Below, piece after piece: positions 45,294 to 53,438 of a DNA stretch of 64,000 nt (the first letter of the stretch is position 1; the number at the start of each line of letters is the position of its first letter). Under the pieces are notes generated by a model. The model was not told where the DNA came from. It saw only the letters and a list, made by a program, of their open reading frames with translations, and did no database searches. The stretch comes from Falsiruegeria mediterranea M17 (GTDB lineage Bacteria > Pseudomonadota > Alphaproteobacteria > Rhodobacterales > Rhodobacteraceae): assembly GCF_900302455.1 (NCBI RefSeq), contig NZ_ONZG01000010.1:62001-126000 (forward strand), given 5' to 3'. The position numbers were made by a program, and so were the translations under genes.

Positions 45294-45337
45294 GCAATAT
45301 CTCAGGATCGGGTCAGGGGAAAGTGCCCAGGTCTTGT

Positions 45338-45712
45338 TTAGATGAGCCCCTGCCACATCATGAAGCCCAAGACGATTGCGCCAAACAATAGAATGTTGAA
45401 GGCCAATGCCCCAAGCGCACCAAGCCACCAGCCCTTGCGGCGGTCGGCCACGTCGATGTCACGAAGATGCTCCTGAACTTCGCGCGCGGCCTTGGCCAAG
45501 GCGGGCGTGTCCAGCGTCAGACGCAGTTTCGGGTGGCTTGCTAATCCCTCGACTTTCGCCAACTTAGTCGCCTGGCGATAGATCCGGCGCGGCAAACGGT
45601 GGCGCGCCTTGCGCAGGGCCTTGGTCAGATCCTTGCCGCTCACGCCCAATTGCGCCCTGAGCAGGGCGACGGTTTCCGCGATCTGATCCTGAACGGCGAT
45701 GGGTTCTGACAT
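45338..45712 (-). CDS. Tail-anchored-type small membrane protein
   Basis: 124 residues: a soluble basic N-terminal part (V-S-G-K-D-L-T-K-A-L-R-K-A-R-H-R-L-P-R) and one C-terminal transmembrane helix (about 98-120, G-A-L-G-A-L-A-F-N-I-L-L-F-G-A-I-V). I do not recognise a named family. Upstream of tetR on the same strand by 73 bases, yet separated by the palindrome, so likely its own unit; membrane location alongside pspA is notable. Confidence 0.75.
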   Translation of the reverse strand: MSEPIAVQDQIAETVALLRAQLGVSGKDLTKALRKARHRLPRRIYRQATKLAKVEGLASHPKLRLTLDTPALAKAAREVQEHLRDIDVADRRKGWWLGALGALAFNILLFGAIVLGFMMWQGLI

Positions 45713-45799
45713 GTTGACCTCCGGCGGGCACCCTACCCTGCCTGAGAGGCGGCCTCAATGGGGGTGGTCGCGGAGGCGCCCTGCGGGTATCACCGGGGC

Positions 45800-46558
45800 A
45801 TGTTGAACTGGATCACCCACGGCACGCCGACTGACCGCCCGCCCCTCGTCATTGCTCATGGCCTCTATGGCTCGGGCCGCAATTGGGGCGTCATCGCCAA
45901 GCGCCTGTCGGATGAACGGCAAGTGATCGCCGTTGACATGCGCAACCACGGTAGCAGCCCGCGCGAAACAGTGCACGATTACCCCGCATTGGCCGGTGAT
46001 CTGGCCGAGGTGATCGGTGAATTTGGCGGGACAGCAGACGTCATCGGACATTCCATGGGCGGCAAATCTGCGATGACTTTGGCGCTGACACATCCCGCAA
46101 CGGTGAACAAACTGATCGTAGCCGACATCGCCCCGGTCGCCTATACGCACACACAGATCCAGTTCATCGAGGCCATGCGCGCCGTAGACATGAACCGCGT
46201 CGAGCGTCGCTCGGACGCCGAGGCGCAGCTGGCAGAGCTGGGTGTAGAAAAAGCGCTCCAGAGCTTTTTCACCCAATCACTGGATATTCCCAACAAAGGG
46301 TGGAAGTTGAACTTGGATACGCTGGCCGACCAGATGCCCAACATCATGGGTTTTCCGGATGTATCAACGTCGTGGCCCGGCCCAACACTGTTTCTTTCGG
46401 GCGCAGCCTCGGACTATGTGCTGCCGGAGCACCGCGATCGGATCAAGGCGCTGTTCCCACAGGCCCGGTTTGCCAAAATCCCAGGTGCGGGCCATTGGTT
46501 GCATGCAGAAAAACCGCGCGAGTTCGAGGCGGCCGCGCGGCTGTTCCTGAATGCCTGA
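45800..46558 (+). CDS. Alpha/beta hydrolase (YbfF-like esterase)
   Basis: 252 residues. Catalytic triad elements: nucleophile elbow G-H-S-M-G-G-K near 82-88, aspartate in the S-G-A-A-S-D-Y segment near 210, and histidine in G-A-G-H-W-L-H near 233. The oxyanion segment H-G-L-Y-G-S-G-R-N-W matches the YbfF acyl-CoA/palmitoyl esterase group. Start is uncertain: ATG 45800 fits similarity but its ribosome-binding site is poor; 14 more codons are open upstream. Convergent with a small membrane gene 3 bases away. Confidence 0.88.
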   Translation: MLNWITHGTPTDRPPLVIAHGLYGSGRNWGVIAKRLSDERQVIAVDMRNHGSSPRETVHDYPALAGDLAEVIGEFGGTADVIGHSMGGKSAMTLALTHPATVNKLIVADIAPVAYTHTQIQFIEAMRAVDMNRVERRSDAEAQLAELGVEKALQSFFTQSLDIPNKGWKLNLDTLADQMPNIMGFPDVSTSWPGPTLFLSGAASDYVLPEHRDRIKALFPQARFAKIPGAGHWLHAEKPREFEAAARLFLNA

Positions 46559-46561
46559 CGT

Positions 46562-46744
46562 TTAATACTGATACAGCTTGCGGGCGATCAGCCAGGATGC
46601 AGGTGCTGCTATCACGGCGCCGATGGCAGCCGCGCCGACAATCGCGGGAACCGTGACCATACCCGCGGCCAGAACCGCAATCACGGCCGAGCCTGCGATG
46701 GCTGTGGCAACAAGGGCATAAAGCATGGATGCAAGGCGGAACAT
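46562..46744 (-). CDS. Small two-helix membrane protein
   Basis: 60 residues, nearly all hydrophobic: helix 1 M-F-R-L-A-S-M-L-Y-A-L-V-A-T-A-I-A-G-S, helix 2 V-P-A-I-V-G-A-A-A-I-G-A-V-I-A-A-P, ending W-L-I-A-R-K-L-Y-Q-Y. This is a conserved roseobacter-type small protein; its function is not known to me. GGAGAT lies before the ATG. Convergent with the esterase. Confidence 0.7.
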   Translation of the reverse strand: MFRLASMLYALVATAIAGSAVIAVLAAGMVTVPAIVGAAAIGAVIAAPASWLIARKLYQY

Positions 46745-46816
46745 GGACTGGATCTCCGGGTTTGACTGTGTTGACCGGACCCTAGCCAATGCGCCGCCTG
46801 GCTACTTTGTTCTGGG

Positions 46817-47209
46817 TCACATTCCGGGATCGGCGGGTTCGACCATGGCGCCGCCTGACGCCTGCCAATCTGACAGCCCACCCACGTTGTACACGGTCTG
46901 ATATCCCATATCCTTGAGCAGCTTGCCTGCAAGAGCCGCCCGACCACCGCTGGCACAATGGATGACGATCACCCGATCCTTGCGCAATTCGGGGTCATGG
47001 AATTGCGTTGCATCGTCGGCGCGAAACTCCAACATCCCACGCGAGATGTGGTGCGAACCCTGCGCGCGGCCTGCATTTTCCAGTTCCAGAGCATCACGCA
47101 CATCCAACAAAAGCGCCCCTTGGGCCACCAGTTCCTGCGCCTTCTTTCCGTCGATCCGCTCAACGGCTGCATTTGCCGCAGCCATCATTTCTTGCACTGT
47201 CAACGCCAT
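46817..47209 (-). CDS. Rhodanese-like sulfurtransferase
   Basis: 130 residues, one rhodanese domain. Active-site loop V-I-H-C-A-S-G-G-R-A with the persulfide Cys near residue 85, preceded by L-L-L-D-V-R-D. AGGAGAG precedes ATG 47209; a 40-residue upstream extension has no similarity. Stand-alone single-domain rhodanese, function (sulfur transfer or sensing) unassigned. Confidence 0.88.
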   Translation of the reverse strand: MALTVQEMMAAANAAVERIDGKKAQELVAQGALLLDVRDALELENAGRAQGSHHISRGMLEFRADDATQFHDPELRKDRVIVIHCASGGRAALAGKLLKDMGYQTVYNVGGLSDWQASGGAMVEPADPGM

Positions 47210-47347
47210 CAAAACTCTCCTCATGTCGATTGCTCGATCCATAACATGCAATTTTCTGCAAGTGTAGTGCTGACGGGATGACATACCCAAGACTGGCTGA
47301 ACGAATCGGCACTGGAAAACACACTTCACTGCAATGTTGGAGTTTTA

Positions 47348-47432
47348 TGGTACGGGCGGTGGGACTCGAACCCACACGGCCTAGGGCCTTCGGATTTTAA
47401 GTCCGATATGTCTACCATTCCATCACGCCCGC
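47348..47432 (-). tRNA. tRNA-Leu (anticodon UAA)
   Basis: 85 bases including an encoded CCA. On the minus strand the acceptor stem GCGGGCG pairs with CGCCCGT, the D arm has TGGTAGACA, the anticodon arm TCGGA-CTTAAAA-TCCGA gives UAA, a long type-II variable arm follows (AGGCCCTAGGCCGT), and the T arm is GTGGG-TTCGAGT-CCCAC. The long variable arm confirms leucine. Confidence 0.96.
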
Positions 47433-47543
47433 ACACCGGCAACCGGTATCCATAGCTCTAGACGGGCTGTGACGTGACCTCAATCTGATAACTTGGTTTT
47501 TTCACAACTTTTTGTCCAAATGGTCAAACATATTCGAATTACG

Positions 47544-48110
47544 TCAAATGTCCTTTCCTTTTGGGGCAAGCGCACCGCCCGCGTCAAGCAGCCCGCGTTC
47601 GGGCAACCAAGGGTTCAGTTCAAGCGCCGTTTGAAGCGTCTCGCGCGCCTCGTCAATGCGGCTCAACCCCAACAAGGACAGGGCCCGCCCGCTGAGCGCG
47701 GCGACGTGGTCCGGTGACAGCGCCAAGGCCTGATCCAGATCGACAAGGGCAGCCTGAAAGTTATGGTTCAGGAAGTGAACAAAGGCCCGCTGGTTGTACC
47801 CTTCGGCGTAGTTCGGACAATAGGTGATCAAGGCGTCGAAATCCTCGCGCGCGCCCAGCAAGTCCCAGGCGGCGCGTTTCGACATGCCCCTGTCCAGAAT
47901 CGCCTGCGCCTGTTCGTTGGGCGCATCGGCCCAATAGCTCCACATCTTGTTGGATACGATGCGGGCCTCGCGCTCTGTTTCGGCTGTTTGGATGTCGGTG
48001 ATCAACGCGGCCAGGTTCTCGGAATGATCAGGCGCCTGCGGGCAAATATCGGCCCAGACAGGCGTTGCAATTAGGACCAAAGCGGCTGTGATATGGGTAA
48101 TCTGTCGCAT
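47544..48110 (-). CDS. Periplasmic TPR-repeat protein
   Basis: 188 residues with signal peptide M-R-Q-I-T-H-I-T-A-A-L-V-L-I-A-T-P-V-W-A and at least two tetratricopeptide repeats in the C-terminal half (Y-A-E-G-Y-N-Q-R-A-F-V-H-F and A-A-L-S-G-R-A-L-S-L-L-G-L), plus a partial one before. A conserved-looking D-I-C-P at the mature start. ATG 48110 chosen over GTG 48137 because the signal peptide then starts normally. Probably a protein-protein adaptor; partner unknown. Confidence 0.8.
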   Translation of the reverse strand: MRQITHITAALVLIATPVWADICPQAPDHSENLAALITDIQTAETEREARIVSNKMWSYWADAPNEQAQAILDRGMSKRAAWDLLGAREDFDALITYCPNYAEGYNQRAFVHFLNHNFQAALVDLDQALALSPDHVAALSGRALSLLGLSRIDEARETLQTALELNPWLPERGLLDAGGALAPKGKDI

Positions 48111-48140
48111 ACTCAAATGCTGACGCAAAACAATCACAGG

Positions 48141-48629
48141 TCAACTCACGTTTTCGAGCGCCCCCATCGTCGCCGTTTCTTTCACGGCCTGCATTGCCAC
48201 AAAGGTTGATGTGCTGGCCACATGCGGCAAGGTCGAGATCTTTTCGGCCAGAACCGCGCGATATTCGCTCATCGACCCGGTTCTGATCTTCATCAGGTAG
48301 TCGAAATTTCCCGCAATCATATGAACTTGCTCAATCTCGCCAATCTTCGACACCGCGTCGTTAAAGGCGCGCAATGCCGCCTCGCGCGTGTCGCTCAGGC
48401 GGACCTCGACAAAGGCCACGTGATCCAGCCCCAGGCGGATCGGGTCGATCAAGGCCCGGTAACCGGTGATGATCCCCTCGCCTTCCAGTCTTTTGAGCCG
48501 CGCTTGAGTCGGCGATTTAGACAGCCCTATCTGCCGGGCAAGATCAGCGACCGAGATTCGGCCGTCCTTGTTCAGAACCGCCAGAATCGCCCGATCAAAT
48601 GAGTCCAACTCGGAAAAGTCCGTTTGCAC
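48141..48629 (-). CDS. putR: Lrp/AsnC-family proline utilisation regulator
   Basis: 162 residues. HTH (about 20-60: L-A-R-Q-I-G-L-S-K-S-P-T-Q-A-R-L-K-R-L-E) and a RAM ligand-binding domain (about 75-155) with the central G-N-F-D-Y-L-M-K. Divergent from putA by 103 bases, the standard arrangement in alphaproteobacteria, where it activates putA in response to proline. GTG 48629 with GGGGG seven bases upstream is the best start; no in-frame ATG is suitable. Confidence 0.9.
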   Translation of the reverse strand: MQTDFSELDSFDRAILAVLNKDGRISVADLARQIGLSKSPTQARLKRLEGEGIITGYRALIDPIRLGLDHVAFVEVRLSDTREAALRAFNDAVSKIGEIEQVHMIAGNFDYLMKIRTGSMSEYRAVLAEKISTLPHVASTSTFVAMQAVKETATMGALENVS

Positions 48630-48658
48630 CGCCAAACCCCCATTTTTCAGTCCACTTG

Positions 48659-48698
48659 ACCTTTGCGAGCGCACATTCGGGAAAATCGCCCGCAAGGT
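48659..48698. promoter_or_regulatory. Imperfect inverted repeat in the putR-putA spacer
   Basis: ACCTTTGCGAGCG (48659-48671) and CGCCCGCAAGGT (48687-48698) form an imperfect inverted repeat centred between the divergent starts. A TATACT at 48705-48710 could be the putA -10 box. The arrangement suits an Lrp-type activator binding just upstream of putA; binding is inferred. Confidence 0.4.
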
Positions 48699-48732
48699 CC
48701 ACAGTATACTACCCAAAACGACCGGAGGCAAA

Positions 48733-51700
48733 ATGTCAAAATCACTGCGTCTGCGCCTGGACAGCCAAACTTACACCGATCAGGACACAGTCCTGAGCAC
48801 CCTTGTCACAACCGCCGCTCTGAGCGAGGCGGACCGCTCTGCCATATGCGCGGATGCGGCCAATCTGGTACGCGACATTCGCAGCAGCACGGCCCCTGGC
48901 ATGATGGAGGTCTTTCTGGCTGAATATGGCCTGTCGACCGACGAAGGGATCGCACTCATGTGCTTGGCTGAGGCGCTGCTGCGCGTGCCGGATGCCGACA
49001 CCATCGACGCGCTGATCGAGGATAAGATCGCACCCTCCGATTGGGGCAAACATCTGGGGCATTCGTCCTCGTCGCTGGTAAACGCTTCGACCTGGGCGTT
49101 GATGCTGACTGGCAAGGTTCTGGACGATGATGGCCCCTCGCCCGTGGGCGCGCTGCGGTCCGCGATCAAACGTCTGGGCGAGCCTGTGATTCGCACCGCC
49201 GTCAGCCGCGCGATGAAGGAAATGGGTCGTCAGTTCGTTCTGGGTGAAACCATCAACAGCGCCATGGCCCGCGCCAAAGGGATGGAGGACAAGGGATACA
49301 CCTATTCCTATGACATGCTGGGCGAAGCGGCCCGGACCGAGGCCGACGCCGCCCGCTACCACCTGAGCTATTCCCGCGCCATTGCGGCCATTGCCGAGGC
49401 CTGCATTCACGACGATATCCGCGCCAACCCGGGTATTTCAGTCAAGCTGTCGGCCCTGCACCCGCGCTATGAGATCGCGCAGGAACAAAGCGTCATGGAC
49501 CAGTTGGTGCCTCGCCTGCAGGCCCTGGCACTGCTGGCCAAGGCAGCGGGCATGGGCCTGAACGTGGACGCCGAAGAGGCCGACCGCCTGTCGCTGTCGC
49601 TGCAGGTGATCGAAGAGGTGATGGGCGATCCTGCGCTCAAGGGCTGGGACGGGTTCGGCATCGTGGTGCAGGCCTATGGCCCGCGCGCCGGTCTGGCGCT
49701 GGACATGCTGCATGAGATGGCCGAGCGTCATGATCGCAAGCTGATGGTCCGCCTGGTCAAAGGCGCCTATTGGGACACCGAGATCAAGCGCGCCCAGGTT
49801 GAAGGGGTCGATGGTTTCCCGGTTTTCACCAACAAGGCAGCGACCGACATCTCCTACATCGCCAATGCCCGCAAACTGCTGGGTATGACTGACCGTATCT
49901 ATCCGCAGTTCGCCACCCACAACGCACACACCGTCAGCGCCATCCTGCATATGGCCGACGACCAGCCGTTCGAGTTTCAACGCCTGCACGGCATGGGCGA
50001 GACGCTGCATGGGTTGGTCAAGGCCAAGGCCAACAGCCGTTGCCGCATCTATGCCCCCGTCGGCGCGCATCGCGACCTGCTGGCCTATTTGGTTCGCCGC
50101 CTGCTGGAAAACGGCGCCAACAGCTCGTTCGTCAACCAGATCGTGGATGAGGCCGTGCCGCCGGAAGAGGTCGCCGCCGATCCCTTTGCGACAGTGAACG
50201 ATCCGGTGCGACGCATTCCGAACGGTCCCGACCTTTTTGCGCCCGAGCGTCGAAATTCCATCGGGTTCGACCTCCATCACACCCCCACGCTGGACGCCGT
50301 GGACAAGGCCCGAGAAGCCTTTCAAGAGCATCAATGGAACGCGACCCGCTTGCTGGCCACCGACGCTGCGCCATTGGCCACGGCGCCTGTGACAAACCCC
50401 TCGACGCCCGAAGACAATCCCGGAACTGTCGCGCCTGCAAGCGCCACGGATGCTGAGGTTGCCATGGCATCGGCCACCCCCTGGACCGCTCCTGCCGCTG
50501 AGCGTGCAACGATCCTGAACGCCGCTGCCGACCTTTATGAAGCGCACCATGGCGAGTTGTTCGCCCTGCTGGCACGCGAGGCGGGCAAATCCCTGCCTGA
50601 TTGCGTGGCCGAGTTGCGCGAAGCGGTGGACTTCCTGCGCTACTACGCCGCCAATATCCCTGACGCGGAACCTGCTGGTACCTTCACTTGCATCAGCCCG
50701 TGGAACTTCCCGCTGGCGATTTTCTCGGGCCAGATCGCGGCCGCCTTGGCCGTCGGCAACGCGGTCCTTGCGAAACCTGCCGAGCAAACGCCACTGATCG
50801 CGCATCGCGCCGTTCAACTATTGCACGAGGCTGGCGTGCCCCGTGACGTACTTCAACTTCTGCCGGGGGGCGGAGAGCTGGGCGCGCGCCTGACGTCCGA
50901 TCCGCGCATCTCGGGTGTGGCCTTTACTGGGTCCACCGCCACCGCTCTGAAGATCCGTGCCGCAATGGCCCACAACCTGCGCCCCGGCGCGCCGCTGATC
51001 GCGGAAACCGGCGGGTTGAACGCCATGATCGTCGACAGCACCGCCCTGCCCGAACAGGCCGTGCAGTCGATCATCGAAAGCGCGTTTCAATCCGCCGGGC
51101 AGCGGTGTTCGGCCCTGCGCTGTCTTTATCTGCAAGAAGACATCGCCGATGACGTGCTGACCATGCTGATGGGCGCGATGGACGCGCTGCAAGTGGGCGA
51201 TCCTTGGCACATCTCGACCGACTGCGGGCCGGTCATTGACGAGATTGCACACAGAGGCATTGCCGATCACATCGCGGTGGCACGTGCCGACGGTCACGTC
51301 CTCAAGGAAATGGCCACTCCGGAACAAGGCACCTTTATCGCCCCGACACTGATCAAAGTATCCGGCATCGGTGATCTGGAACGCGAGATCTTTGGCCCTG
51401 TCCTGCACGTGGCCCGGTTCAAGGCGCAGGATCTTGATCGGGTGATCGACGACATTAACGCCACCGGCTATGGCCTGACGTTCGGGTTGCACACCCGCAT
51501 CGACGACCGGGTGCAGCATGTCACCGACGCCATCCACGCGGGCAACATCTATGTCAACCGCAACCAGATCGGCGCCATCGTTGGCAGCCAGCCCTTTGGG
51601 GGCGAGGGGCTTTCCGGCACCGGCCCCAAAGCGGGCGGCCCCAACTACATGTCCCGTTTCTGCGCCCCGGATCGTCAGTCGACCAATGACAGCTGGTCCG

Positions 51701-52134
51701 GCATCATGGCAGAGTTGCCTGCGCCAACAGGTGAACCCGCGGCACCGGAAACGCAATCCCTGCCCGGCCCAACCGGTGAATCAAACCGCCTGACCACCTT
51801 GCCCCGGCCACCCTTGCTGTGCATGGGACCGGGACCCGAGGCCGTCGCCGCGCAGGCCAAAAGCGTCGAGGCCCAAGGAGGCACGGCCATCCGCGCCACC
51901 GGCATGATCGACCTGCACCGATTGGAACACGCAGACCGTTTCGCCGGGGTGCTGTGGTGGGGCGACGCGGACACGGCTTCTCAGATTGAACAGGCCCTGT
52001 CGCGCCGAAATGGCCCGATCTTGCCGTTGATCCCGGGCCAACCTGACCGCACCCGCGTCCTGGCCGAGCGTCACGTCTGCGTCGACACCACCGCCGCCGG
52101 GGGAAATGCCGCCCTTCTGGGCGGCGCGGCCTAA
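48733..52134 (+). CDS. putA: Bifunctional proline dehydrogenase / L-glutamate gamma-semialdehyde dehydrogenase
   Basis: Oxidises proline to glutamate in two steps, feeding electrons to quinone through FAD and then to NAD. 1133 residues. PRODH domain about 100-470 (K-L-S-A-L-H-P-R-Y, V-D-A-E-E, L-V-K-G-A-Y-W-D); ALDH domain about 540-1000 with Glu758 (A-E-T-G-G-L-N) and catalytic Cys792 (G-Q-R-C-S-A-L). A further C-terminal ALDH-like domain fills the last 130 residues. There is no N-terminal ribbon-helix-helix, so it does not self-regulate; putR does. ATG 48733 follows GGAGG. Confidence 0.96.
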   Translation: MSKSLRLRLDSQTYTDQDTVLSTLVTTAALSEADRSAICADAANLVRDIRSSTAPGMMEVFLAEYGLSTDEGIALMCLAEALLRVPDADTIDALIEDKIAPSDWGKHLGHSSSSLVNASTWALMLTGKVLDDDGPSPVGALRSAIKRLGEPVIRTAVSRAMKEMGRQFVLGETINSAMARAKGMEDKGYTYSYDMLGEAARTEADAARYHLSYSRAIAAIAEACIHDDIRANPGISVKLSALHPRYEIAQEQSVMDQLVPRLQALALLAKAAGMGLNVDAEEADRLSLSLQVIEEVMGDPALKGWDGFGIVVQAYGPRAGLALDMLHEMAERHDRKLMVRLVKGAYWDTEIKRAQVEGVDGFPVFTNKAATDISYIANARKLLGMTDRIYPQFATHNAHTVSAILHMADDQPFEFQRLHGMGETLHGLVKAKANSRCRIYAPVGAHRDLLAYLVRRLLENGANSSFVNQIVDEAVPPEEVAADPFATVNDPVRRIPNGPDLFAPERRNSIGFDLHHTPTLDAVDKAREAFQEHQWNATRLLATDAAPLATAPVTNPSTPEDNPGTVAPASATDAEVAMASATPWTAPAAERATILNAAADLYEAHHGELFALLAREAGKSLPDCVAELREAVDFLRYYAANIPDAEPAGTFTCISPWNFPLAIFSGQIAAALAVGNAVLAKPAEQTPLIAHRAVQLLHEAGVPRDVLQLLPGGGELGARLTSDPRISGVAFTGSTATALKIRAAMAHNLRPGAPLIAETGGLNAMIVDSTALPEQAVQSIIESAFQSAGQRCSALRCLYLQEDIADDVLTMLMGAMDALQVGDPWHISTDCGPVIDEIAHRGIADHIAVARADGHVLKEMATPEQGTFIAPTLIKVSGIGDLEREIFGPVLHVARFKAQDLDRVIDDINATGYGLTFGLHTRIDDRVQHVTDAIHAGNIYVNRNQIGAIVGSQPFGGEGLSGTGPKAGGPNYMSRFCAPDRQSTNDSWSGIMAELPAPTGEPAAPETQSLPGPTGESNRLTTLPRPPLLCMGPGPEAVAAQAKSVEAQGGTAIRATGMIDLHRLEHADRFAGVLWWGDADTASQIEQALSRRNGPILPLIPGQPDRTRVLAERHVCVDTTAAGGNAALLGGAA

Positions 52135-52307
52135 TGTGGAGTGTCTCGCACCTTTGACTAAAGCTCAGCGGTTTTCTGAACTTAGTCAGCGCGACGCATC
52201 ACGCACTCTTGGCCTAATCGGCAAGCAATTCTGAGCCAATGTCAGCTACGCGGGACGAAGCAGTCATTTACAGTTGCCGTCATTGGCCAGCTTGTCACAT
52301 GAACAAA

Positions 52308-53348
52308 TTAACCTTGGGGCGACTGGGATTCGTGACGAAAATCAAACGGGGAACGTCCTGTCACGCGCTTGAAAGCTCGCGTGAAACTAGGCAAGTGCGC
52401 ATACCCTAGAGCACCTGAGATTTCGGTGACCGGCAAACTGCTTTCGATTAGCAGGCGCTCGGCTTCCGCCAACCTGATGCCCTCGACAATAGAACTGAGC
52501 GATGTCTCTTCTTCACTGAGACGACGCTTCAAGGTACGTCCCGATATTCCAAACACCTTCGAAACGTCCTCCAGTTCCGCACCCAACCTGAGCAAGAGCC
52601 TGCCATGAACGACTCGGCGGGCCTCGTTGGCAAACTCGACATCGCCTGCGCGCGGCTGCCTGGGCTCCGGCTGCTTACTAACCTGTCCAGTGGACGTCGA
52701 CAGGCGCGGCTCCGATTTCGCCTCCTCTGCCCTAAGGATTACCGCATTGTCTGGAGTTCCAAATACCAACTGAATGCCCTCGAAAGTTGAAATTTCTGGT
52801 TTGAGCCTCCGGTGCCCCATTAAAACGCGAACAGGTCTCCAGTTTGGTCCAAAACGGGTGCGAAGGGCACAGACGACAGCGCCCGCCGCGGCTTCTTGAA
52901 AGGGCTCTTCGAGCTTGATGTTCCACGATGGAAACCCAAATCCAAGGCGCGCATAGTCCTTCCTGAAAGAAACGCCGATCAGACCACCGCATACGCTACC
53001 GAGCGCAGCGTTCAGCGGGGCGACCAATGCCAGAAGGTCGGGTGCCGAACGGAATAGTTGCACCAGTTCCGAGGACCGCTCGATAGGCAGATATAGGCCC
53101 GCCCGAAACGCGGCGTCTGGTCGGTGAGACACCGCTGAAAGGGCATCGAAAACGGCAACGGCCTTGCTGCGCAGAACAGTCGCGCCGGGCACCTGAAGAG
53201 AATGTGGGGTTACACCACCTGCCGCCAGAACATCTTCAGCAGAAACGCCGTCGCTGTCACAAACATTAAGGACCCCCGCGAGCAAGAACGCTGAAAATTC
53301 ACTATCGGACAAAGCTCTCTCCCAAAATTTGTTGGCATTTGGCCTCAA
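52308..53348 (-). CDS. AraC family regulator with arabinose-binding-type N-terminal domain
   Basis: 346 residues. N-terminal region (about 20-200) of the AraC/OruR arabinose-binding type; C-terminal double HTH (about 250-340) with I-S-G-R-T-L-K-R-R-L-S and the signature F-T-R-A-F-K-R-V-T-G-R-S-P. A TTG start at 53348 is the only one near a stop-bounded 5' end; an internal start remains possible. Divergent from the DUF3604 gene by 90 bases, so it probably controls that gene and its follower. AT-richer flanks suggest acquired DNA. Confidence 0.85.
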   Translation of the reverse strand: MRPNANKFWERALSDSEFSAFLLAGVLNVCDSDGVSAEDVLAAGGVTPHSLQVPGATVLRSKAVAVFDALSAVSHRPDAAFRAGLYLPIERSSELVQLFRSAPDLLALVAPLNAALGSVCGGLIGVSFRKDYARLGFGFPSWNIKLEEPFQEAAAGAVVCALRTRFGPNWRPVRVLMGHRRLKPEISTFEGIQLVFGTPDNAVILRAEEAKSEPRLSTSTGQVSKQPEPRQPRAGDVEFANEARRVVHGRLLLRLGAELEDVSKVFGISGRTLKRRLSEEETSLSSIVEGIRLAEAERLLIESSLPVTEISGALGYAHLPSFTRAFKRVTGRSPFDFRHESQSPQG

Positions 53349-53438
53349 ATGCTAAGCGGGTTGCTTTGAGATATGTCAAGGTCGGTTGTGATCAGGAGGA
53401 TAGTTTAGAATTTTCTGGAGCCAATTCTGGAGGCAATT